A DNA stretch of 31,575 bases. Origin: Lactobacillus mulieris. GTDB taxonomy: Bacteria > Bacillota > Bacilli > Lactobacillales > Lactobacillaceae. Made by a program: the position numbers and the translations under genes. The notes below the pieces were generated by a model. The model was not told the origin of the DNA and searched no databases. It saw only the letters and a list, made by a program, of their open reading frames with translations. The stretch's first letter is position 1. The number at the start of each line of letters is the position of its first letter. The stretch covers positions 1 through 31,575 of the forward strand of contig NZ_SDGL01000014.1 of the NCBI RefSeq assembly GCF_007095465.1, read 5' to 3'. Shown here in pieces: positions 9,479 through 19,147 of this stretch.

Positions 9479-9838
9479 GTGATTTCTAAACCAGATAAAA
9501 ATAAATTGCGCTTAAAGCGTCACAAGCGTATTCGTGGCAAGATTTCTGGTACTGCTGAGCGCCCACGCTTGAGTATTTTCCGTTCTAACAAAAACATCTA
9601 CGCTCAAATTATTGATGACGTAGCGGGTGTAACGCTAGCAAGTGCCTCAACTTTAGATAAGTCAGTTTCTGCAGAAGGAACTAAGCTTGAACAAGCTCAA
9701 GCAGTTGGTAAAGCAATTGCTGAAGCAGCAAAGAAAAACAACATTACTACTGTTGTTTTCGACAGAAGTGGTTACTTATACCACGGCCGTATTCAAGCAT
9801 TAGCAGATGCAGCTCGTGAAAACGGATTAGAATTCTAG
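9479..9838 (+). CDS. rplR: 50S ribosomal protein L18
   Basis: Ribosomal protein L18 (119 residues) brings 5S rRNA to the 50S subunit together with L5. The basic N-terminus ([19 protein letters not shown]) and the C-terminal [24 protein letters not shown] are diagnostic. The start codon is GTG at 9479, preceded by TGAGGTGA; no alternative ATG would preserve the conserved N-terminus. Confidence 0.98.
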   Translation: MISKPDKNKLRLKRHKRIRGKISGTAERPRLSIFRSNKNIYAQIIDDVAGVTLASASTLDKSVSAEGTKLEQAQAVGKAIAEAAKKNNITTVVFDRSGYLYHGRIQALADAARENGLEF

Positions 9839-9855
9839 GAAAGGAGATTTAACTG

Positions 9856-10371
9856 ATGGCAAACCGCAACGATTCTCGTAAAGATCGCAGACCTAAAGAC
9901 GAAATTGAAGATCAATTAGTTGCTGTAAACAGAATCACCAAGGTTGTTAAGGGTGGTCGTAGAATGAGATTTGCAGCACTTGTTGTTGTCGGCGACAAGA
10001 AGGGCCATGTTGGCTTTGGTACTGGTAAAGCTCAAGAAGTTCCAGAAGCAATCCGCAAAGCTGTTGAAGCAGGTAAGAAGAATATGATTTCTGTACCAAC
10101 TGTAGGTACAACTATTCCTCACGAAGTTATCGGTCACTTTGGTTCAGGTAACATTTTACTTAAGCCTGCTGAAGCTGGTTCCGGTGTTGCAGCTGGTGGT
10201 GCCGTACGTATTGTTATGGATATGGCTGGTATTGCTGATATTACTTCTAAGTCACTTGGCTCTAACACTCCAATCAACGTTGTAAGAGCAACTATCGATG
10301 GCTTGAAGAAGCTTAAGACTCGTGAAGATGTATTAAAGCTTCGTGAATCAGCAAAAAGCTTACAAGATTAG
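9856..10371 (+). CDS. rpsE: 30S ribosomal protein S5
   Basis: Ribosomal protein S5 (171 residues) helps set decoding accuracy with S4 and shapes the mRNA entry channel. It has an N-terminal double-stranded-RNA-binding type fold with [18 protein letters not shown] and [19 protein letters not shown], then a C-terminal domain with [25 protein letters not shown] precedes the ATG. rpmD starts 11 bases after the stop. Confidence 0.98.
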   Translation: MANRNDSRKDRRPKDEIEDQLVAVNRITKVVKGGRRMRFAALVVVGDKKGHVGFGTGKAQEVPEAIRKAVEAGKKNMISVPTVGTTIPHEVIGHFGSGNILLKPAEAGSGVAAGGAVRIVMDMAGIADITSKSLGSNTPINVVRATIDGLKKLKTREDVLKLRESAKSLQD

Positions 10372-10381
10372 GAGAGACTAG

Positions 10382-10567
10382 ATGACTGATTTAAAGATTA
10401 CTTTAATTAGAAGTGCTGCCCACCGTCTACCTAACCAACGTAAAGTTGTTAAGGCTCTTGGTCTTGGTAGAATTAATAGCTCAGTTGTCCTTCCAGACAA
10501 CGCAGCTACTCGTGGCGCATTAATGAAAATCGCCCACTTAATTTCTGTTGAAGAAGTTAACAAGTAA
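10382..10567 (+). CDS. rpmD: 50S ribosomal protein L30
   Basis: Ribosomal protein L30 (61 residues, usual 58-62) is a small alpha/beta protein on the back of the 50S subunit. The segment [20 protein letters not shown] is the family signature. AGGAGAG lies upstream of the ATG. It is flanked by rpsE and rplO in the canonical order. Confidence 0.98.
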   Translation: MTDLKITLIRSAAHRLPNQRKVVKALGLGRINSSVVLPDNAATRGALMKIAHLISVEEVNK

Positions 10568-10589
10568 GATTTAAGGAGGTGCCGAATAA

Positions 10590-11030
10590 ATGAAGCTTCA
10601 TGAATTAAAACCTGCAGAAGGTTCACGTCGTTCAAGAAAGCGTGTTGGCCGTGGTACTTCTAGTGGTTATGGTAAAACCTCTGGTCGTGGACAAAAGGGT
10701 CAATTGGCACGTCAAGGTGGACATACTCGTCCAGGTTTTGAAGGTGGTCAAATGCCATTGTTCAGAACTATGCCTAAGCGTGGTTTCAAGAACATTAACC
10801 GTAAGGAATATGCTGTAATTAACTTGGATGATTTAAACAAGTTTGAAAATGGTAGCGAAGTAACTATCGCTGACCTTAAGGCAAAAGGCTTGGTAAAGAA
10901 AGAATTATCAGGTGTTAAGTTACTTGCTAACGGTGAATTAAAAGTTAAGGTTACTGTTAAGGTAAACAAAGCTTCTAAGGCTGCTGAAGAAGCAGTTAAT
11001 GCCGCTGGTGGATCAGTTGAGGTGATTTAA
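10590..11030 (+). CDS. rplO: 50S ribosomal protein L15
   Basis: Ribosomal protein L15 (146 residues) is a late-assembling protein that threads a basic arm through 23S rRNA. The N-terminal arm reads [20 protein letters not shown], followed by [20 protein letters not shown], as expected. AAGGAGGTG is upstream of the ATG. The stop overlaps the start of secY by one base (TAATG), coupling ribosomal protein and translocon synthesis. Confidence 0.98.
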   Translation: MKLHELKPAEGSRRSRKRVGRGTSSGYGKTSGRGQKGQLARQGGHTRPGFEGGQMPLFRTMPKRGFKNINRKEYAVINLDDLNKFENGSEVTIADLKAKGLVKKELSGVKLLANGELKVKVTVKVNKASKAAEEAVNAAGGSVEVI

Positions 11031-12322
11031 TGTTCTCGACCTTGAAGAACGCCTTTAAGGATAAGGAAATTAGAAATAAAATTTTCTTTACGCTCTTTAT
11101 TCTTTTGTTGTATCGGATCGGTGCTAATATCGCTGTTCCTGGTGTCAACGCAAAAGCGATTAACCAAGTTGCACAAACCGGATTAGTTCCTATGCTTGAT
11201 ACGGTAAGTGGTGGTGGATTGGATAATTATTCAATCTTTTCATTAGGGGTTTCCCCTTATATCACCGCTCAAATCGTAATTCAACTTCTTCAAATGGATA
11301 TTGTTCCAAAATTAGTTGAGTGGGGAAAGCAAGGTGAAGTTGGCCGTCGTAAGACGAATCAAGTAACTAGATATTTAACTTTAGTTGTAGCTTTTATCCA
11401 AAGTATTGGTATTACACTAGGCTTTAATGTATTAACACAAATGGGTCTTGTGAAAAGCCCAACCCCACAAACTTATATTCAAATTGCGATTATCATGACA
11501 GCTGGGACATTTTTATTAACTTGGCTTGGTGATGAAATTACTGATAAAGGGCTAGGTAATGGGGTGTCTGTGATTATTTTTGCAGGTATCATATCCCGAT
11601 TGCCGAATGGTATCGCACAAATCTTTAAAGAAGATGTTTCAAATGCAAGTAGTAGTGATCGCTGGAAAGGTATAGTGTTCTTCGTTGCAATTATTATTGC
11701 AATTTTAGTAATTACGAAAGTAGTTACTTGGGTTGAACAAGCTATTCGTCGTGTGCCAATTCAATACACAAGACGAGCAGCTGTCAGTGGTTCTGAAAGT
11801 TTCTTACCACTAAAAGTTAACGTATCTGGAGTTATTCCTGTTATCTTTGCTAGTTCCTTTATTATCACTCCTTCAACCATTTTAATGGCCTTTCAAAGTC
11901 ACCAAGGTGAACAATGGTATCAGATCTTAACGCAAATCTTTAGTCTTCAAACAACACCTGGAGCAGTTATTTATACATTGTTGATTGTGCTTTTCACTTT
12001 CTTCTACGCTTTTGTACAGGTAAATCCTGAAAAGCTCTCAGAGAATTTGCAAAAGCAAAGTGCTTATATTCCAAGTGTTTGGCCTGGAAAAGACACACAA
12101 GATTTTGTTTCTAAATTATTAATGAGACTCTCTACTGTAGGATCTGTTTATCTTGGTCTTGTTGCTCTTTTACCACAACTTGCAACTAATATCTGGGGTC
12201 TACCAAGTTCAATTGGTCTTGGTGGTACTAGTCTTTTAATTGTAATTGGTGTTGTACTTGAACTTTCAAGACAAGTAAATGGACTTCTTATGAAGAGAGA
12301 ATATGTAGGATTTATAAGATAG
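11030..12322 (+). CDS. secY: Preprotein translocase subunit SecY
   Basis: SecY (430 residues) is the channel-forming subunit of the SecYEG translocon in the cytoplasmic membrane. Ten hydrophobic segments can be traced. Family marks include the plug region after NIAVPG, the cytoplasmic loop RRVPIQYTRRA at about residues 240-250, the NVSGVIPVIFA segment and the C-terminal loop PGKDTQDF. The ATG overlaps the rplO stop, and adk follows after 13 bases. It appears to be the housekeeping SecY, not an accessory SecY2. Confidence 0.98.
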   Translation: MFSTLKNAFKDKEIRNKIFFTLFILLLYRIGANIAVPGVNAKAINQVAQTGLVPMLDTVSGGGLDNYSIFSLGVSPYITAQIVIQLLQMDIVPKLVEWGKQGEVGRRKTNQVTRYLTLVVAFIQSIGITLGFNVLTQMGLVKSPTPQTYIQIAIIMTAGTFLLTWLGDEITDKGLGNGVSVIIFAGIISRLPNGIAQIFKEDVSNASSSDRWKGIVFFVAIIIAILVITKVVTWVEQAIRRVPIQYTRRAAVSGSESFLPLKVNVSGVIPVIFASSFIITPSTILMAFQSHQGEQWYQILTQIFSLQTTPGAVIYTLLIVLFTFFYAFVQVNPEKLSENLQKQSAYIPSVWPGKDTQDFVSKLLMRLSTVGSVYLGLVALLPQLATNIWGLPSSIGLGGTSLLIVIGVVLELSRQVNGLLMKREYVGFIR

Positions 12323-12335
12323 GTGAAGTTAGATA

Positions 12336-12989
12336 ATGATTAACTTAATTCTTTTAGGATTGCCAGGTGCTGGTAAGGGTACAGTTTCTGAACGTATCGT
12401 TGATAAATATAAATTAGCTCACATCTCTACTGGAGATATGTTTAGAGAAGCTATGGCTAATGAAACGCCAGTAGGTCTTGAAGCAAAGAGCTACATTGAT
12501 AAAGGAAATCTTGTTCCTGATGAGGTAACTGCTAAGCTTGTTGAAGAAAGATTAGCAAAGCCTGACACTAATAATGGCTTTATTTTAGATGGATTTCCAA
12601 GAACCACAGCACAAGCAGAAATGCTTGAAGATATTACTAAGCGACTTAACAAGCCTTTGACTAATGTTATTGCACTTGATGTTGAAGAAAGTGTATTAGT
12701 TGATAGATTGTCAGCACGTTTCATGTGTAAAGCATGTGGAGCTACATACAATAAATTCTCTAAGAAACCAAAAGTTGAAGGTACATGTGATCGCTGTGGT
12801 GGACATGAATTCTATCAAAGAGAAGATGATAAACCAGAAGTGGTTAGAAATCGTCTTCAAGTTAATGAAAAAATGAATGCGCCACTTCGTGATTTTTACC
12901 AACAAAAGGGTTTGCTCTCTGTTGTAAATGGTGAACAATCTCCTGAGAAGGTATTCGAAGATACTGACGCAATTCTTGGTAAAGATTAA
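12336..12989 (+). CDS. adk: Adenylate kinase (zinc-binding long form)
   Basis: Adenylate kinase (217 residues) converts AMP and ATP to two ADP in the cytosol. The P-loop GLPGAGKGT is at residues 8-16, the AMP-site STGDMFR at 31-37 and DGFPRT at 85-90. The LID domain carries a four-cysteine zinc site, C131-x2-C134 and C151-x2-C154, common in Gram-positive enzymes. It sits between secY and infA as in many Firmicutes; the map gene that follows adk in Bacillus is absent here. Confidence 0.98.
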   Translation: MINLILLGLPGAGKGTVSERIVDKYKLAHISTGDMFREAMANETPVGLEAKSYIDKGNLVPDEVTAKLVEERLAKPDTNNGFILDGFPRTTAQAEMLEDITKRLNKPLTNVIALDVEESVLVDRLSARFMCKACGATYNKFSKKPKVEGTCDRCGGHEFYQREDDKPEVVRNRLQVNEKMNAPLRDFYQQKGLLSVVNGEQSPEKVFEDTDAILGKD

Positions 12990-13015
12990 GTAAAGTTTAT
13001 TTATTTAATTTCCCG

Positions 13016-13024
13016 TGATATAAT
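13016..13024 (+). promoter_or_regulatory. Extended -10 promoter before infA
   Basis: TGATATAAT is a perfect extended -10 element (TG, one base, TATAAT). The -35 region (TTTATT around 12996-13001) is weak, as extended -10 promoters tolerate. It would give infA, rpmJ, rpsM, rpsK, rpoA and rplQ a transcript independent of the S10 promoter. Confidence 0.6.
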
Positions 13025-13060
13025 TTCAAAGTATGACAATTTGATTCCGGAGGAAAAACT

Positions 13061-13282
13061 TTGGCAAAAGATGATGTCATTGAAGTAGAAGGTAAGGTAG
13101 TAGATACCTTACCTAATGCTATGTTTAAGGTAGAACTAGAAAATGGTGCCACTATTTTGGCCCATGTTTCTGGTAAAATTAGAATGCATTATATTCGTAT
13201 TTTACCTGGAGATAAAGTTACTGTGGAATTATCCCCATATGATTTAACTAAGGGTAGGATTACGTATCGTTTTATCAAGTAA
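13061..13282 (+). CDS. infA: Translation initiation factor IF-1
   Basis: IF-1 (73 residues) is an OB-fold (S1-type) protein that blocks the ribosomal A site during initiation. The sequence [21 protein letters not shown] and the [22 protein letters not shown] block are highly conserved. It starts with TTG at 13061 behind GGAGGAAAAACT. It follows a 71-base gap that contains an extended -10 promoter, and rpmJ begins 14 bases after the stop. Confidence 0.98.
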   Translation: MAKDDVIEVEGKVVDTLPNAMFKVELENGATILAHVSGKIRMHYIRILPGDKVTVELSPYDLTKGRITYRFIK

Positions 13283-13296
13283 TAACGGAGGTAAAC

Positions 13297-13413
13297 ATGA
13301 AAGTTAGACCATCTGTTAAGCCAATGTGCGAACATTGCAAAGTAATTAAGAGAAATGGTCGTGTTATGGTTATTTGCCCTGCAAATCCAAAGCACAAGCA
13401 ACGTCAAGGTTAA
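13297..13413 (+). CDS. rpmJ: 50S ribosomal protein L36 (zinc-binding type)
   Basis: Ribosomal protein L36 (38 residues) is the smallest ribosomal protein and forms a zinc ribbon in the 50S subunit. The start [13 protein letters not shown] and the ligands C11, C14, C27 and H33 mark the zinc-binding form. ACGGAGG lies 7 bases before the ATG. Its length, spacing and place between infA and rpsM leave little doubt. Confidence 0.98.
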   Translation: MKVRPSVKPMCEHCKVIKRNGRVMVICPANPKHKQRQG

Positions 13414-13439
13414 TATTGAAAAATTAGGAGGTGCAATTT

Positions 13440-13790
13440 ATGGCACGTATTGCTGGTGTTGACTTACCTAGAGAAAAAAGAATCGTAGTCGCATTAACAT
13501 ATATTTACGGTATTGGTGAACCAACTGCCAAGAAGATTTGTGCAGATGCTGGTGTTTCTGAAGACATTCGTTCTAAAGATTTAACTCCAGAAGATCAAGA
13601 AAAGCTTCGTGCTGAAGTTGATAAATACCGTGTTGAAGGTGATTTACGTCGTGAAATTAGTATGAACATTAAACGTCTTGTTGATATTGGTTCATACAGA
13701 GGTGTTCGTCACCGTCGTGGCCTTCCTGTTCGTGGTCAAAACACAAAGAACAACGCACGTACTCGTAAAGGTTCTAAGAGAAGCCGTTAA
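13440..13790 (+). CDS. rpsM: 30S ribosomal protein S13
   Basis: Ribosomal protein S13 (116 residues) forms head bridges to L5 and contacts P-site tRNA with its basic tail. The ATG at 13440 gives [14 protein letters not shown], the standard N-terminus, with TAGGAGGTG about 7 bases upstream; an in-phase start at 13431 would add three residues and lies in the ribosome binding site. The C-terminal [14 protein letters not shown] is the tRNA-contacting tail. Confidence 0.98.
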   Translation: MARIAGVDLPREKRIVVALTYIYGIGEPTAKKICADAGVSEDIRSKDLTPEDQEKLRAEVDKYRVEGDLRREISMNIKRLVDIGSYRGVRHRRGLPVRGQNTKNNARTRKGSKRSR

Positions 13791-13819
13791 TAAAAACTAA
13801 GTAAAGAGGAGGTTTATTA

Positions 13820-14209
13820 ATGCCTGCAAAGAAAAACACGCGTAAGCGTCGTGTGAAGAAGCACGTTGAATCTGGTGTAGCTCACATTCATTCAACTTTT
13901 AACAACACTTTAGTTATGATTACTGATGTTCAAGGTAACGCTGTTGCATGGTCATCTGCTGGTGCTTTGGGCTTTAAGGGTAGCCGTAAGTCTACTCCAT
14001 TTGCTGCTCAAATGGCTGCAGAAGCTGCTGCTAAAGCTTCAATGGATCAAGGTATGAAACATGTTGAAGTATCAGTAAAGGGTCCTGGTGCTGGTCGTGA
14101 AGCTGCTATTCGTTCACTTCAAGCAACTGGTCTTGAAATTACTGCTATTCGTGATGTTACACCTGTACCACACAATGGTTCCAGACCACCAAAACGTCGT
14201 CGTGTCTAA
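13820..14209 (+). CDS. rpsK: 30S ribosomal protein S11
   Basis: Ribosomal protein S11 (129 residues) lies on the 30S platform near the E-site mRNA. Segments [16 protein letters not shown] and [16 protein letters not shown] and the C-terminal [10 protein letters not shown] are family signatures. GAGGAGG precedes the ATG. The gap to rpoA (45 bases) contains a small hairpin (TGTCC at 14213-14217 with GGACA at 14226-14230) without a T tract, so it is not an obvious terminator. Confidence 0.98.
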   Translation: MPAKKNTRKRRVKKHVESGVAHIHSTFNNTLVMITDVQGNAVAWSSAGALGFKGSRKSTPFAAQMAAEAAAKASMDQGMKHVEVSVKGPGAGREAAIRSLQATGLEITAIRDVTPVPHNGSRPPKRRRV

Positions 14210-14254
14210 TTCTGTCCATAGTTTAGGACATTACGTTTTGAAAGGGGCCCAGTA

Positions 14255-15196
14255 ATGATTGAATTTGAAAAACCAAATATTACCGTTGTTGACCAAGAGG
14301 ATGCATACGGTAAGTTTGTTGTCGAACCATTAGAACGTGGATTTGGTACTACTTTAGGTAATTCGTTGCGTAGAGTATTGCTTACCTCAATTCCAGGTAC
14401 GGCACTTTCTTACATCCAAATTGATGGCGTTTTGCATGAGTTCTCAACAATTCCTGGTGTACGTGAAGATGTTACCAAGATTGTTCTTAATCTGAAGAAG
14501 CTTGAACTTAAGTCTGTTGCAGATGAAGAAAAGATTGTTGAACTTGATGTTGAAGGCCCAGCTACTGTCACTGCTGGTGATTTGAAGGTTGACTCTGAAG
14601 TCACAGTTTTGAATCCTGATCAATATATTTGTACTGTTGCTGAAGGTGGACACTTACATATGCAAATTGCGGTTAAGAATGGCCGTGGTTATGTACCTGC
14701 AAGTGAAAACAAGACTGATGACATGCCTATCGGGGTTATTCCTGTAGATTCTCTTTTTTCACCAATTAAAAAGGTAAACTACCAAGTGGAAAGTACCCGT
14801 GTTGGTAAGAGAGATGACTACGATAAACTTACGCTAGAAGTTTGGACCGACGGTTCAATCACACCTAGTGACGCTCTTAGTTTTGCTTCTAAGATTTTGA
14901 TTGAGCACTTTAAAGTATTCAAATTCTCAGATGCTCAAACTGATTTTGGTGGCGAAGTAATGGTTGAAAAAGAAGACGATAAGAAAGAACGTCAACTTGA
15001 AATGACAATTGAAGAGTTAGACCTTTCTGTTCGTTCTTACAACTGCTTAAAACGTGCTGGTATCAACACTCTTCAAGAATTAACTGATAAGAGTGAATCT
15101 GATATGATGCGCGTAAGAAACTTAGGACGTAAATCATTAGAAGAAGTTAAAAATAAACTTGCAGATCTTGGACTTTCTCTTCGTCATGAAGATTAG
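14255..15196 (+). CDS. rpoA: DNA-directed RNA polymerase subunit alpha
   Basis: RNA polymerase alpha (313 residues) dimerises to nucleate core enzyme assembly; its C-terminal domain contacts UP elements and activators. The N-terminal domain shows [20 protein letters not shown] at about residues 29-48, the assembly segment. The C-terminal domain (about 245-313) includes [16 protein letters not shown] and [11 protein letters not shown], the helix-hairpin-helix part that binds DNA. AAAGGGG lies upstream of the ATG. Its position between rpsK and rplQ is canonical. Confidence 0.98.
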   Translation: MIEFEKPNITVVDQEDAYGKFVVEPLERGFGTTLGNSLRRVLLTSIPGTALSYIQIDGVLHEFSTIPGVREDVTKIVLNLKKLELKSVADEEKIVELDVEGPATVTAGDLKVDSEVTVLNPDQYICTVAEGGHLHMQIAVKNGRGYVPASENKTDDMPIGVIPVDSLFSPIKKVNYQVESTRVGKRDDYDKLTLEVWTDGSITPSDALSFASKILIEHFKVFKFSDAQTDFGGEVMVEKEDDKKERQLEMTIEELDLSVRSYNCLKRAGINTLQELTDKSESDMMRVRNLGRKSLEEVKNKLADLGLSLRHED

Positions 15197-15223
15197 GTTT
15201 ACTGCATATAAGGAGGCAAACTC

Positions 15224-15607
15224 ATGGCATATCGTAAATTAGGTCGCGACAGTGCTCATAGAAAAGCAATGCTTCGTGAAATGACAACTCAATTGATCAT
15301 TAACGAACGTATCGTGACTACTGAAGCACGTGCTAAGGAAATCCGTAAAACTGCTGAAAGAATGATTACTTTAGGTAAGCGCGGTGACCTTAGTGCAAGA
15401 AGACAAGCTGCTGCATTTGTACGTAACGAAATCGCTGACGTTAAGCAAGAAAACGATGCAGTTGTTGTAAAGTCAGCTTTACAAAAATTATTTAGCGATA
15501 TTGCACCTCGTTACAAGGATCGTAATGGTGGTTACACTCGTATTATGAAACTTGCTACCGCTCGTCGTGGTGACGGTGCACCTATGGTTATTTTAGAATT
15601 AGTTTAA
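15224..15607 (+). CDS. rplQ: 50S ribosomal protein L17
   Basis: Ribosomal protein L17 (127 residues) is the last gene of the block. It begins [20 protein letters not shown] and holds [18 protein letters not shown] and the C-terminal [25 protein letters not shown] precedes the ATG. The operon ends with a hairpin terminator almost 100 bases downstream, inside a region of competing inverted repeats described separately. Confidence 0.98.
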   Translation: MAYRKLGRDSAHRKAMLREMTTQLIINERIVTTEARAKEIRKTAERMITLGKRGDLSARRQAAAFVRNEIADVKQENDAVVVKSALQKLFSDIAPRYKDRNGGYTRIMKLATARRGDGAPMVILELV

Positions 15608-15622
15608 TTCTAATCCATAAAA

Positions 15623-15722
15623 CTTAATAGCTATTAAGAATTATCCATGGAAGTGAGAATAAGCGTTAAGATGATGGCTTTGCTTAGTCTAGCTTAGATG
15701 TAGATCATCCCTCTCCATGGAT
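15623..15722 (+). promoter_or_regulatory. Untranslated region after rplQ with nested, competing inverted repeats
   Basis: After the rplQ stop there is a perfect 16-bp palindrome (15623-15638). Then comes ATCCATGGA (15643-15651), able to pair with TCCATGGAT (15714-15722), and nested inside it GATGAT (15670-15675), able to pair with ATCATC (15704-15709). The right arms of both pairs are also parts of the terminator hairpin at 15704-15732, so the folds exclude each other, as in attenuators. I do not recognise a known RNA family here. The function is unknown; it could tune read-through from the ribosomal operon into the ECF genes or simply be a processed 3' end. Confidence 0.5.
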
Positions 15723-15732
15723 GATTTTTTTT
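15704..15732 (+). terminator. Terminator of the alpha (rpoA-rplQ) block
   Basis: ATCATCC (15704-15710) pairs with GGATGAT (15719-15725) around an 8-base loop and is followed by a run of eight T (15725-15732). The hairpin is modest (7 bp) and can be displaced by the upstream complementary segments. Confidence 0.75.
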
Positions 15733-15741
15733 ATCCTTTTC

Positions 15742-15750
15742 TGTTACAAT
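15742..15750 (+). promoter_or_regulatory. Extended -10 promoter of the ECF operon
   Basis: TGTTACAAT (TG, one base, TACAAT) lies 27 bases before the ecfA1 ATG and just after the terminator T tract. The -35 region overlaps the terminator and has no consensus hexamer. Confidence 0.5.
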
Positions 15751-15776
15751 TAAGAAAGTTAAATGAGGATGATAGT

Positions 15777-16628
15777 ATGAACAAAATAATTGAAATAAAG
15801 AATTTAACTTTTTCATATCCTAATACATCAAATCCGATTTTGAATAATCTTTCTTTTTCAGTGAAAGAAAATTCTTGGACGACTTTGATTGGACACAATG
15901 GTAGTGGGAAATCAACTATTGCTCGTTTATTAATCGGATTATTAGTGGCAGAAAAGGATAAAAAAGATCCTTATGCGATAAAAATAGATGGTATGGAATT
16001 AAATGATGAAAACATTTGGAAAATTAGGGATAAAGTCGGTATTGTTTTCCAAAATCCAGATAATCAATTTGTTGGGAGCACGGTAGAAGATGATGTGGCA
16101 TTTGGACTTGAAAACAAAGGCGTTTCTCGAGAAAAGATGCTACCTTTGGTTGACGAGGCCATCAGTCAGGTTGGAATGGAAGAATTTAAAAATTCTGAGC
16201 CAGCCCAATTGTCTGGTGGTCAAAAGCAACGTGTGGCTATTGCAGGAATATTAGCGGTAAAGCCTAAAATAATAATTTTAGATGAAGCAACCTCGATGCT
16301 TGATCCAGAAGGTAAAAAGAGCATACTTAATTTAATAAAGAAGATAAAGCAACAATATAATTTAACGGTTATTTCAATTACACATGATTTAGAGGAAGTT
16401 GAAAAAGCTGATGAAGTTTTAGTGCTTGATAATGGAAAGATAATTTTGCAAGATAAGCCCGAAGTTATTTTTGACAATGCAAATTTACTTAATGAAATTG
16501 GATTGGGGCTTCCTTTTATTTATCAGCTAGCAGAAAAGCTTAGACAAAAAGGCTTTTTGATTTCTAAGCAAGCCAATACTCAAGAAAAGTTGGTGAAAGA
16601 AATATGTCAATTAAGTTTGAAAAAGTAG
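15777..16628 (+). CDS. ecfA1: ECF transporter ATPase subunit EcfA1
   Basis: EcfA1 (283 residues) is one of two ATPases of the energy-coupling-factor module that drives vitamin and trace nutrient uptake through interchangeable S components. Walker [10 protein letters not shown] is at residues 39-47, Q-loop FQNPDNQ at 91-97, signature LSGGQKQR at 145-152 and Walker B IIILDE at 165-170, then THDL. The ATG at 15777 is chosen because GAGGA (15765-15769) is 7 bases upstream; a longer in-phase frame from 15717 would start within the terminator hairpin. Its end overlaps ecfA2 by 25 bases. No S component is encoded in the window. Confidence 0.95.
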   Translation: MNKIIEIKNLTFSYPNTSNPILNNLSFSVKENSWTTLIGHNGSGKSTIARLLIGLLVAEKDKKDPYAIKIDGMELNDENIWKIRDKVGIVFQNPDNQFVGSTVEDDVAFGLENKGVSREKMLPLVDEAISQVGMEEFKNSEPAQLSGGQKQRVAIAGILAVKPKIIILDEATSMLDPEGKKSILNLIKKIKQQYNLTVISITHDLEEVEKADEVLVLDNGKIILQDKPEVIFDNANLLNEIGLGLPFIYQLAEKLRQKGFLISKQANTQEKLVKEICQLSLKK

Positions 16629-17467
16629 ATTATATTTATTCTCCGAAAACCCCTTTTGAAAAAAAAGCCTTGGATAATGTGAGCTTTGAGCTGAAAGAAA
16701 ATAGTTTTGTTGCAATAATTGGTCATACTGGTAGTGGAAAATCGACTTTGATGCAACATTTTAACGCCTTGCTGAAACCGAGTGCAGGTCAAATTAAGAT
16801 AGCTGGGTTTACTTTAAATGCTCAAACTAGTAATAAGCACTTGAAAAAGTTGCGTGAAAAAGTAAGTTTAGTATTTCAATTTCCTGAAGCTCAATTATTT
16901 GAAAGCACCGTATTAAAAGACATTGAATATGGTCCAAAAAATTTTGGCTATTCAGAGCAAGAAGCAAGTGAATTAGCAAAAAAGTGGCTTAAAAAAGTTG
17001 GACTTCCAGTTTCAGTGGGGGAGAGTTCACCGTTTGATTTATCAGGTGGTCAAATGAGACGTGTTGCAATTGCTGGTGTTATGGCATATGAACCTGATAT
17101 TTTATGCCTAGATGAACCAGCGGCAGGCCTTGATCCTCAAGGAAAGCAAGAAATGTTTAATCTATTTAAGCAATATCAAAAAGAAGGACATACAGTAATT
17201 TTAGTTACTCATAATATGGATGATGTTGCGGAATATGCTGATGATGTTTTAGTTTTAGAAAAAGGCAAATTACTCAGACATGGTACTCCAGAAGAAATTT
17301 TTTCTAATTCGGAGTGGCTTTTGCAGCATCATTTAGCTATGCCCACTGCTAATCTTTTTGCCAAAAAATTAGTTGAGAACAATTTAAATATTGATCTTAA
17401 TCCTTTAACTATTGATAGATTAGCAAATCAAATTGAACAAAAATTAGTGAAGGAAAATAATGAGTAA
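16604..17467 (+). CDS. ecfA2: ECF transporter ATPase subunit EcfA2
   Basis: EcfA2 (287 residues) pairs with EcfA1 as the asymmetric ATPase dimer of the ECF module. Walker [10 protein letters not shown] is at residues 40-48, Q-loop [10 protein letters not shown] at 91-100, signature LSGGQMRR at 146-153 and Walker B ILCLDEP at 166-172; QMRRV and PEAQLF are typical of the second ATPase. It starts inside ecfA1 (25-base overlap) and its end overlaps ecfT by 8 bases, so the three are translationally coupled. Confidence 0.95.
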   Translation: MSIKFEKVDYIYSPKTPFEKKALDNVSFELKENSFVAIIGHTGSGKSTLMQHFNALLKPSAGQIKIAGFTLNAQTSNKHLKKLREKVSLVFQFPEAQLFESTVLKDIEYGPKNFGYSEQEASELAKKWLKKVGLPVSVGESSPFDLSGGQMRRVAIAGVMAYEPDILCLDEPAAGLDPQGKQEMFNLFKQYQKEGHTVILVTHNMDDVAEYADDVLVLEKGKLLRHGTPEEIFSNSEWLLQHHLAMPTANLFAKKLVENNLNIDLNPLTIDRLANQIEQKLVKENNE

Positions 17468-18257
17468 AATAATAATTGGACGCTTTATTCCAGGTAATTC
17501 TGTAATTCATAAAATGGATTCACGTGGGAAATTAATTTTTACATTTATTTTTATTTTTATCATTTTTTTAGCTAATAATTGGCAAAGCTACTTAGTTTTA
17601 GTTTTAGCCTGTTTATTAGCGATAGTTGCTACAAAGATAAATTTAAGATTCTTTTGGGATGGAATTAAACCTTTGTTAGGCTTAATATTTTTTACCTCTT
17701 TCTTGCAGCTTTTTTTTACAAGCGGAGGTGAAATTTATTGGAAATGGGGCATTCTCTCAGTTTCTAGCTATGGTGTGATTAATTCGATATATATTTTTTT
17801 GAGATTTACATTGATTATTTTAATGTCAACGGTAATGACTTTGACTACAGCTCCATTAGCAATTGCTGATGCGATGGAATGGATGCTTAAACCTTTAAAA
17901 TATTTACATGTGCCTGTTGCAGAAATAGCACTGATAATGTCAATCGCTTTACGTTTTGTGCCCACATTGTTTGATCAGACAATAAAAATTATGAATGCTC
18001 AACGTTCAAGAGGGGCAGATTTTAATGATGGTGGTTTGATTAAAAGAATTAAAGCAGTAGTTCCTTTATTAGTTCCTCTGTTTATTAATTCATTGGAAGT
18101 AGCAATTGATTTATCAACTGCAATGGAAGCAAGAGGCTACCGCGGTAGTGAAGGAAGAAGCAAGTATCGAGTGTTAGAATGGTCAAAATATGATCTTATT
18201 AATTTAGGCTATTTTGTATTACTATTAATTTTATTATTAAGCTTTAGGAGTAAATAA
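17460..18257 (+). CDS. ecfT: ECF transporter transmembrane subunit EcfT
   Basis: EcfT (265 residues) is the membrane scaffold that couples the two ATPases to the substrate-binding S component. Hydrophobic segments cover about residues 25-60, 70-88, 105-130 and 245-262. The two Ala-Arg-Gly type coupling motifs are AQRSRGADF (from 180) and AMEARGYRG (from 221), whose arginines engage EcfA1 and EcfA2. Its start overlaps ecfA2 by 8 bases and its stop overlaps truA by one base (TAATG). Confidence 0.95.
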   Translation: MSKIIIGRFIPGNSVIHKMDSRGKLIFTFIFIFIIFLANNWQSYLVLVLACLLAIVATKINLRFFWDGIKPLLGLIFFTSFLQLFFTSGGEIYWKWGILSVSSYGVINSIYIFLRFTLIILMSTVMTLTTAPLAIADAMEWMLKPLKYLHVPVAEIALIMSIALRFVPTLFDQTIKIMNAQRSRGADFNDGGLIKRIKAVVPLLVPLFINSLEVAIDLSTAMEARGYRGSEGRSKYRVLEWSKYDLINLGYFVLLLILLLSFRSK

Positions 18258-19045
18258 TGCCACGATTTAAGATGACTATGGCCTATGATGGCCATTTATT
18301 CCATGGATTTCAAAAGCAACCAAATCAGCGGACAGTTCAAGGAACAATTGAAGAAGCTTTAAAAAAGATGGCTAAAGGCCAAAGAATTGTTGTACATGGC
18401 TCAGGGCGAACTGATGCTGGCGTCCACGCATTAGGACAGGTAATTCATTTTGACTTTCCCAATGACAATATTCCTGCTAATAGAATGGTTTTAGCACTTA
18501 ATTCAATGATGCCAACAGATATAATTTTTAAAGATGCGGAAATTGTCAATGAAGATTTCCACGTTCAATATTCAACACATGGGAAATGGTATCGTTATAT
18601 TGTAAATCAGGACCGCTTTGTAGACCCTTTTAAGCGATTTTATACTGGACATTACCCTTATAAGTTAAATGTATCTAAAATGCAAGAAGCAGCGTTAGAT
18701 TTGCTAGGAGAACATGATTTTACAAGTTTTGCGGCCAGTGGTGGTCAAATTATTGATAAAGTACGAACTATATACTATGTAAAGATTTGGCAAAAGTCTG
18801 AAGAAAATGAAATTATCTTTGATTTTATTGGAAATGGCTTTTTATATAATATGGTTAGAATCATGGTTGGAGCGCTTTTAGAAATAGGAAATGAAAGGCG
18901 TCCAGTTCATGACTTAAAGCGCGTAATTCTTGCTAAAGATAGGCAAGAAGTAAGAAATACTGCGCCAGCAAGCGGATTATATTTATACCATGTATTTTAT
19001 GAAGAAGTTCCAGAAAAATATCGCTTAGACAAGAAAAATAATTGA
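18257..19045 (+). CDS. truA: tRNA pseudouridine(38-40) synthase TruA
   Basis: TruA (262 residues) converts uridines 38-40 in the anticodon stem-loop of many tRNAs to pseudouridine. The catalytic aspartate is D53 within [27 protein letters not shown] and [13 protein letters not shown] are further family marks. It overlaps ecfT by one base, with GGAG just upstream. The TTGACA of the rplM promoter overlaps its stop codon, so the next operon starts immediately. Confidence 0.97.
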   Translation: MPRFKMTMAYDGHLFHGFQKQPNQRTVQGTIEEALKKMAKGQRIVVHGSGRTDAGVHALGQVIHFDFPNDNIPANRMVLALNSMMPTDIIFKDAEIVNEDFHVQYSTHGKWYRYIVNQDRFVDPFKRFYTGHYPYKLNVSKMQEAALDLLGEHDFTSFAASGGQIIDKVRTIYYVKIWQKSEENEIIFDFIGNGFLYNMVRIMVGALLEIGNERRPVHDLKRVILAKDRQEVRNTAPASGLYLYHVFYEEVPEKYRLDKKNN

Positions 19046-19070
19046 CATTATGAGTGTTTGAAAGTATCAT
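19042..19070 (+). promoter_or_regulatory. Promoter of the rplM-rpsI operon
   Basis: A perfect TTGACA (19042-19047) is followed after 17 bases by TATCAT (19065-19070). The -35 box overlaps the truA stop codon. Transcription would begin near 19077 and carry the L13-type leader. Confidence 0.88.
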
Positions 19071-19147
19071 AGATAACGTATGTTTGTCCACGATAGGCCC
19101 CGGAAACTTATTGTTTGTCAAACTGCAAAAAAACGGAGGAATTTAAA
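19071..19147 (+). promoter_or_regulatory. L13-type ribosomal protein leader upstream of rplM
   Basis: The leader between promoter and rplM contains GTTTGTC twice (from 19082 and 19113) and a CAAAC (19119-19123) that can close a stem with GTTTG at 19082-19086, enclosing the block ACGATAGGCCCCGGAAAC. Low-GC Gram-positives have a known L13 leader motif at this place, thought to mediate feedback by L13, and the layout here fits it. The assignment rests on position and recall of the motif, not on a covariance search. Confidence 0.65.

Noticed and set aside
14213..14230. Hairpin between rpsK and rpoA as a terminator
   Set aside because: The stem has only 5 bp and no T tract follows, and the two genes are normally cotranscribed.
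15717..15776. In-phase extension of ecfA1 from 15717
   Set aside because: The start would lie within the terminator hairpin; GAGGA fits the ATG at 15777.
19115..19147. In-phase extension of rplM from 19115
   Set aside because: It translates the leader and the ribosome binding site; the TTG at 19148 restores the normal N-terminus.
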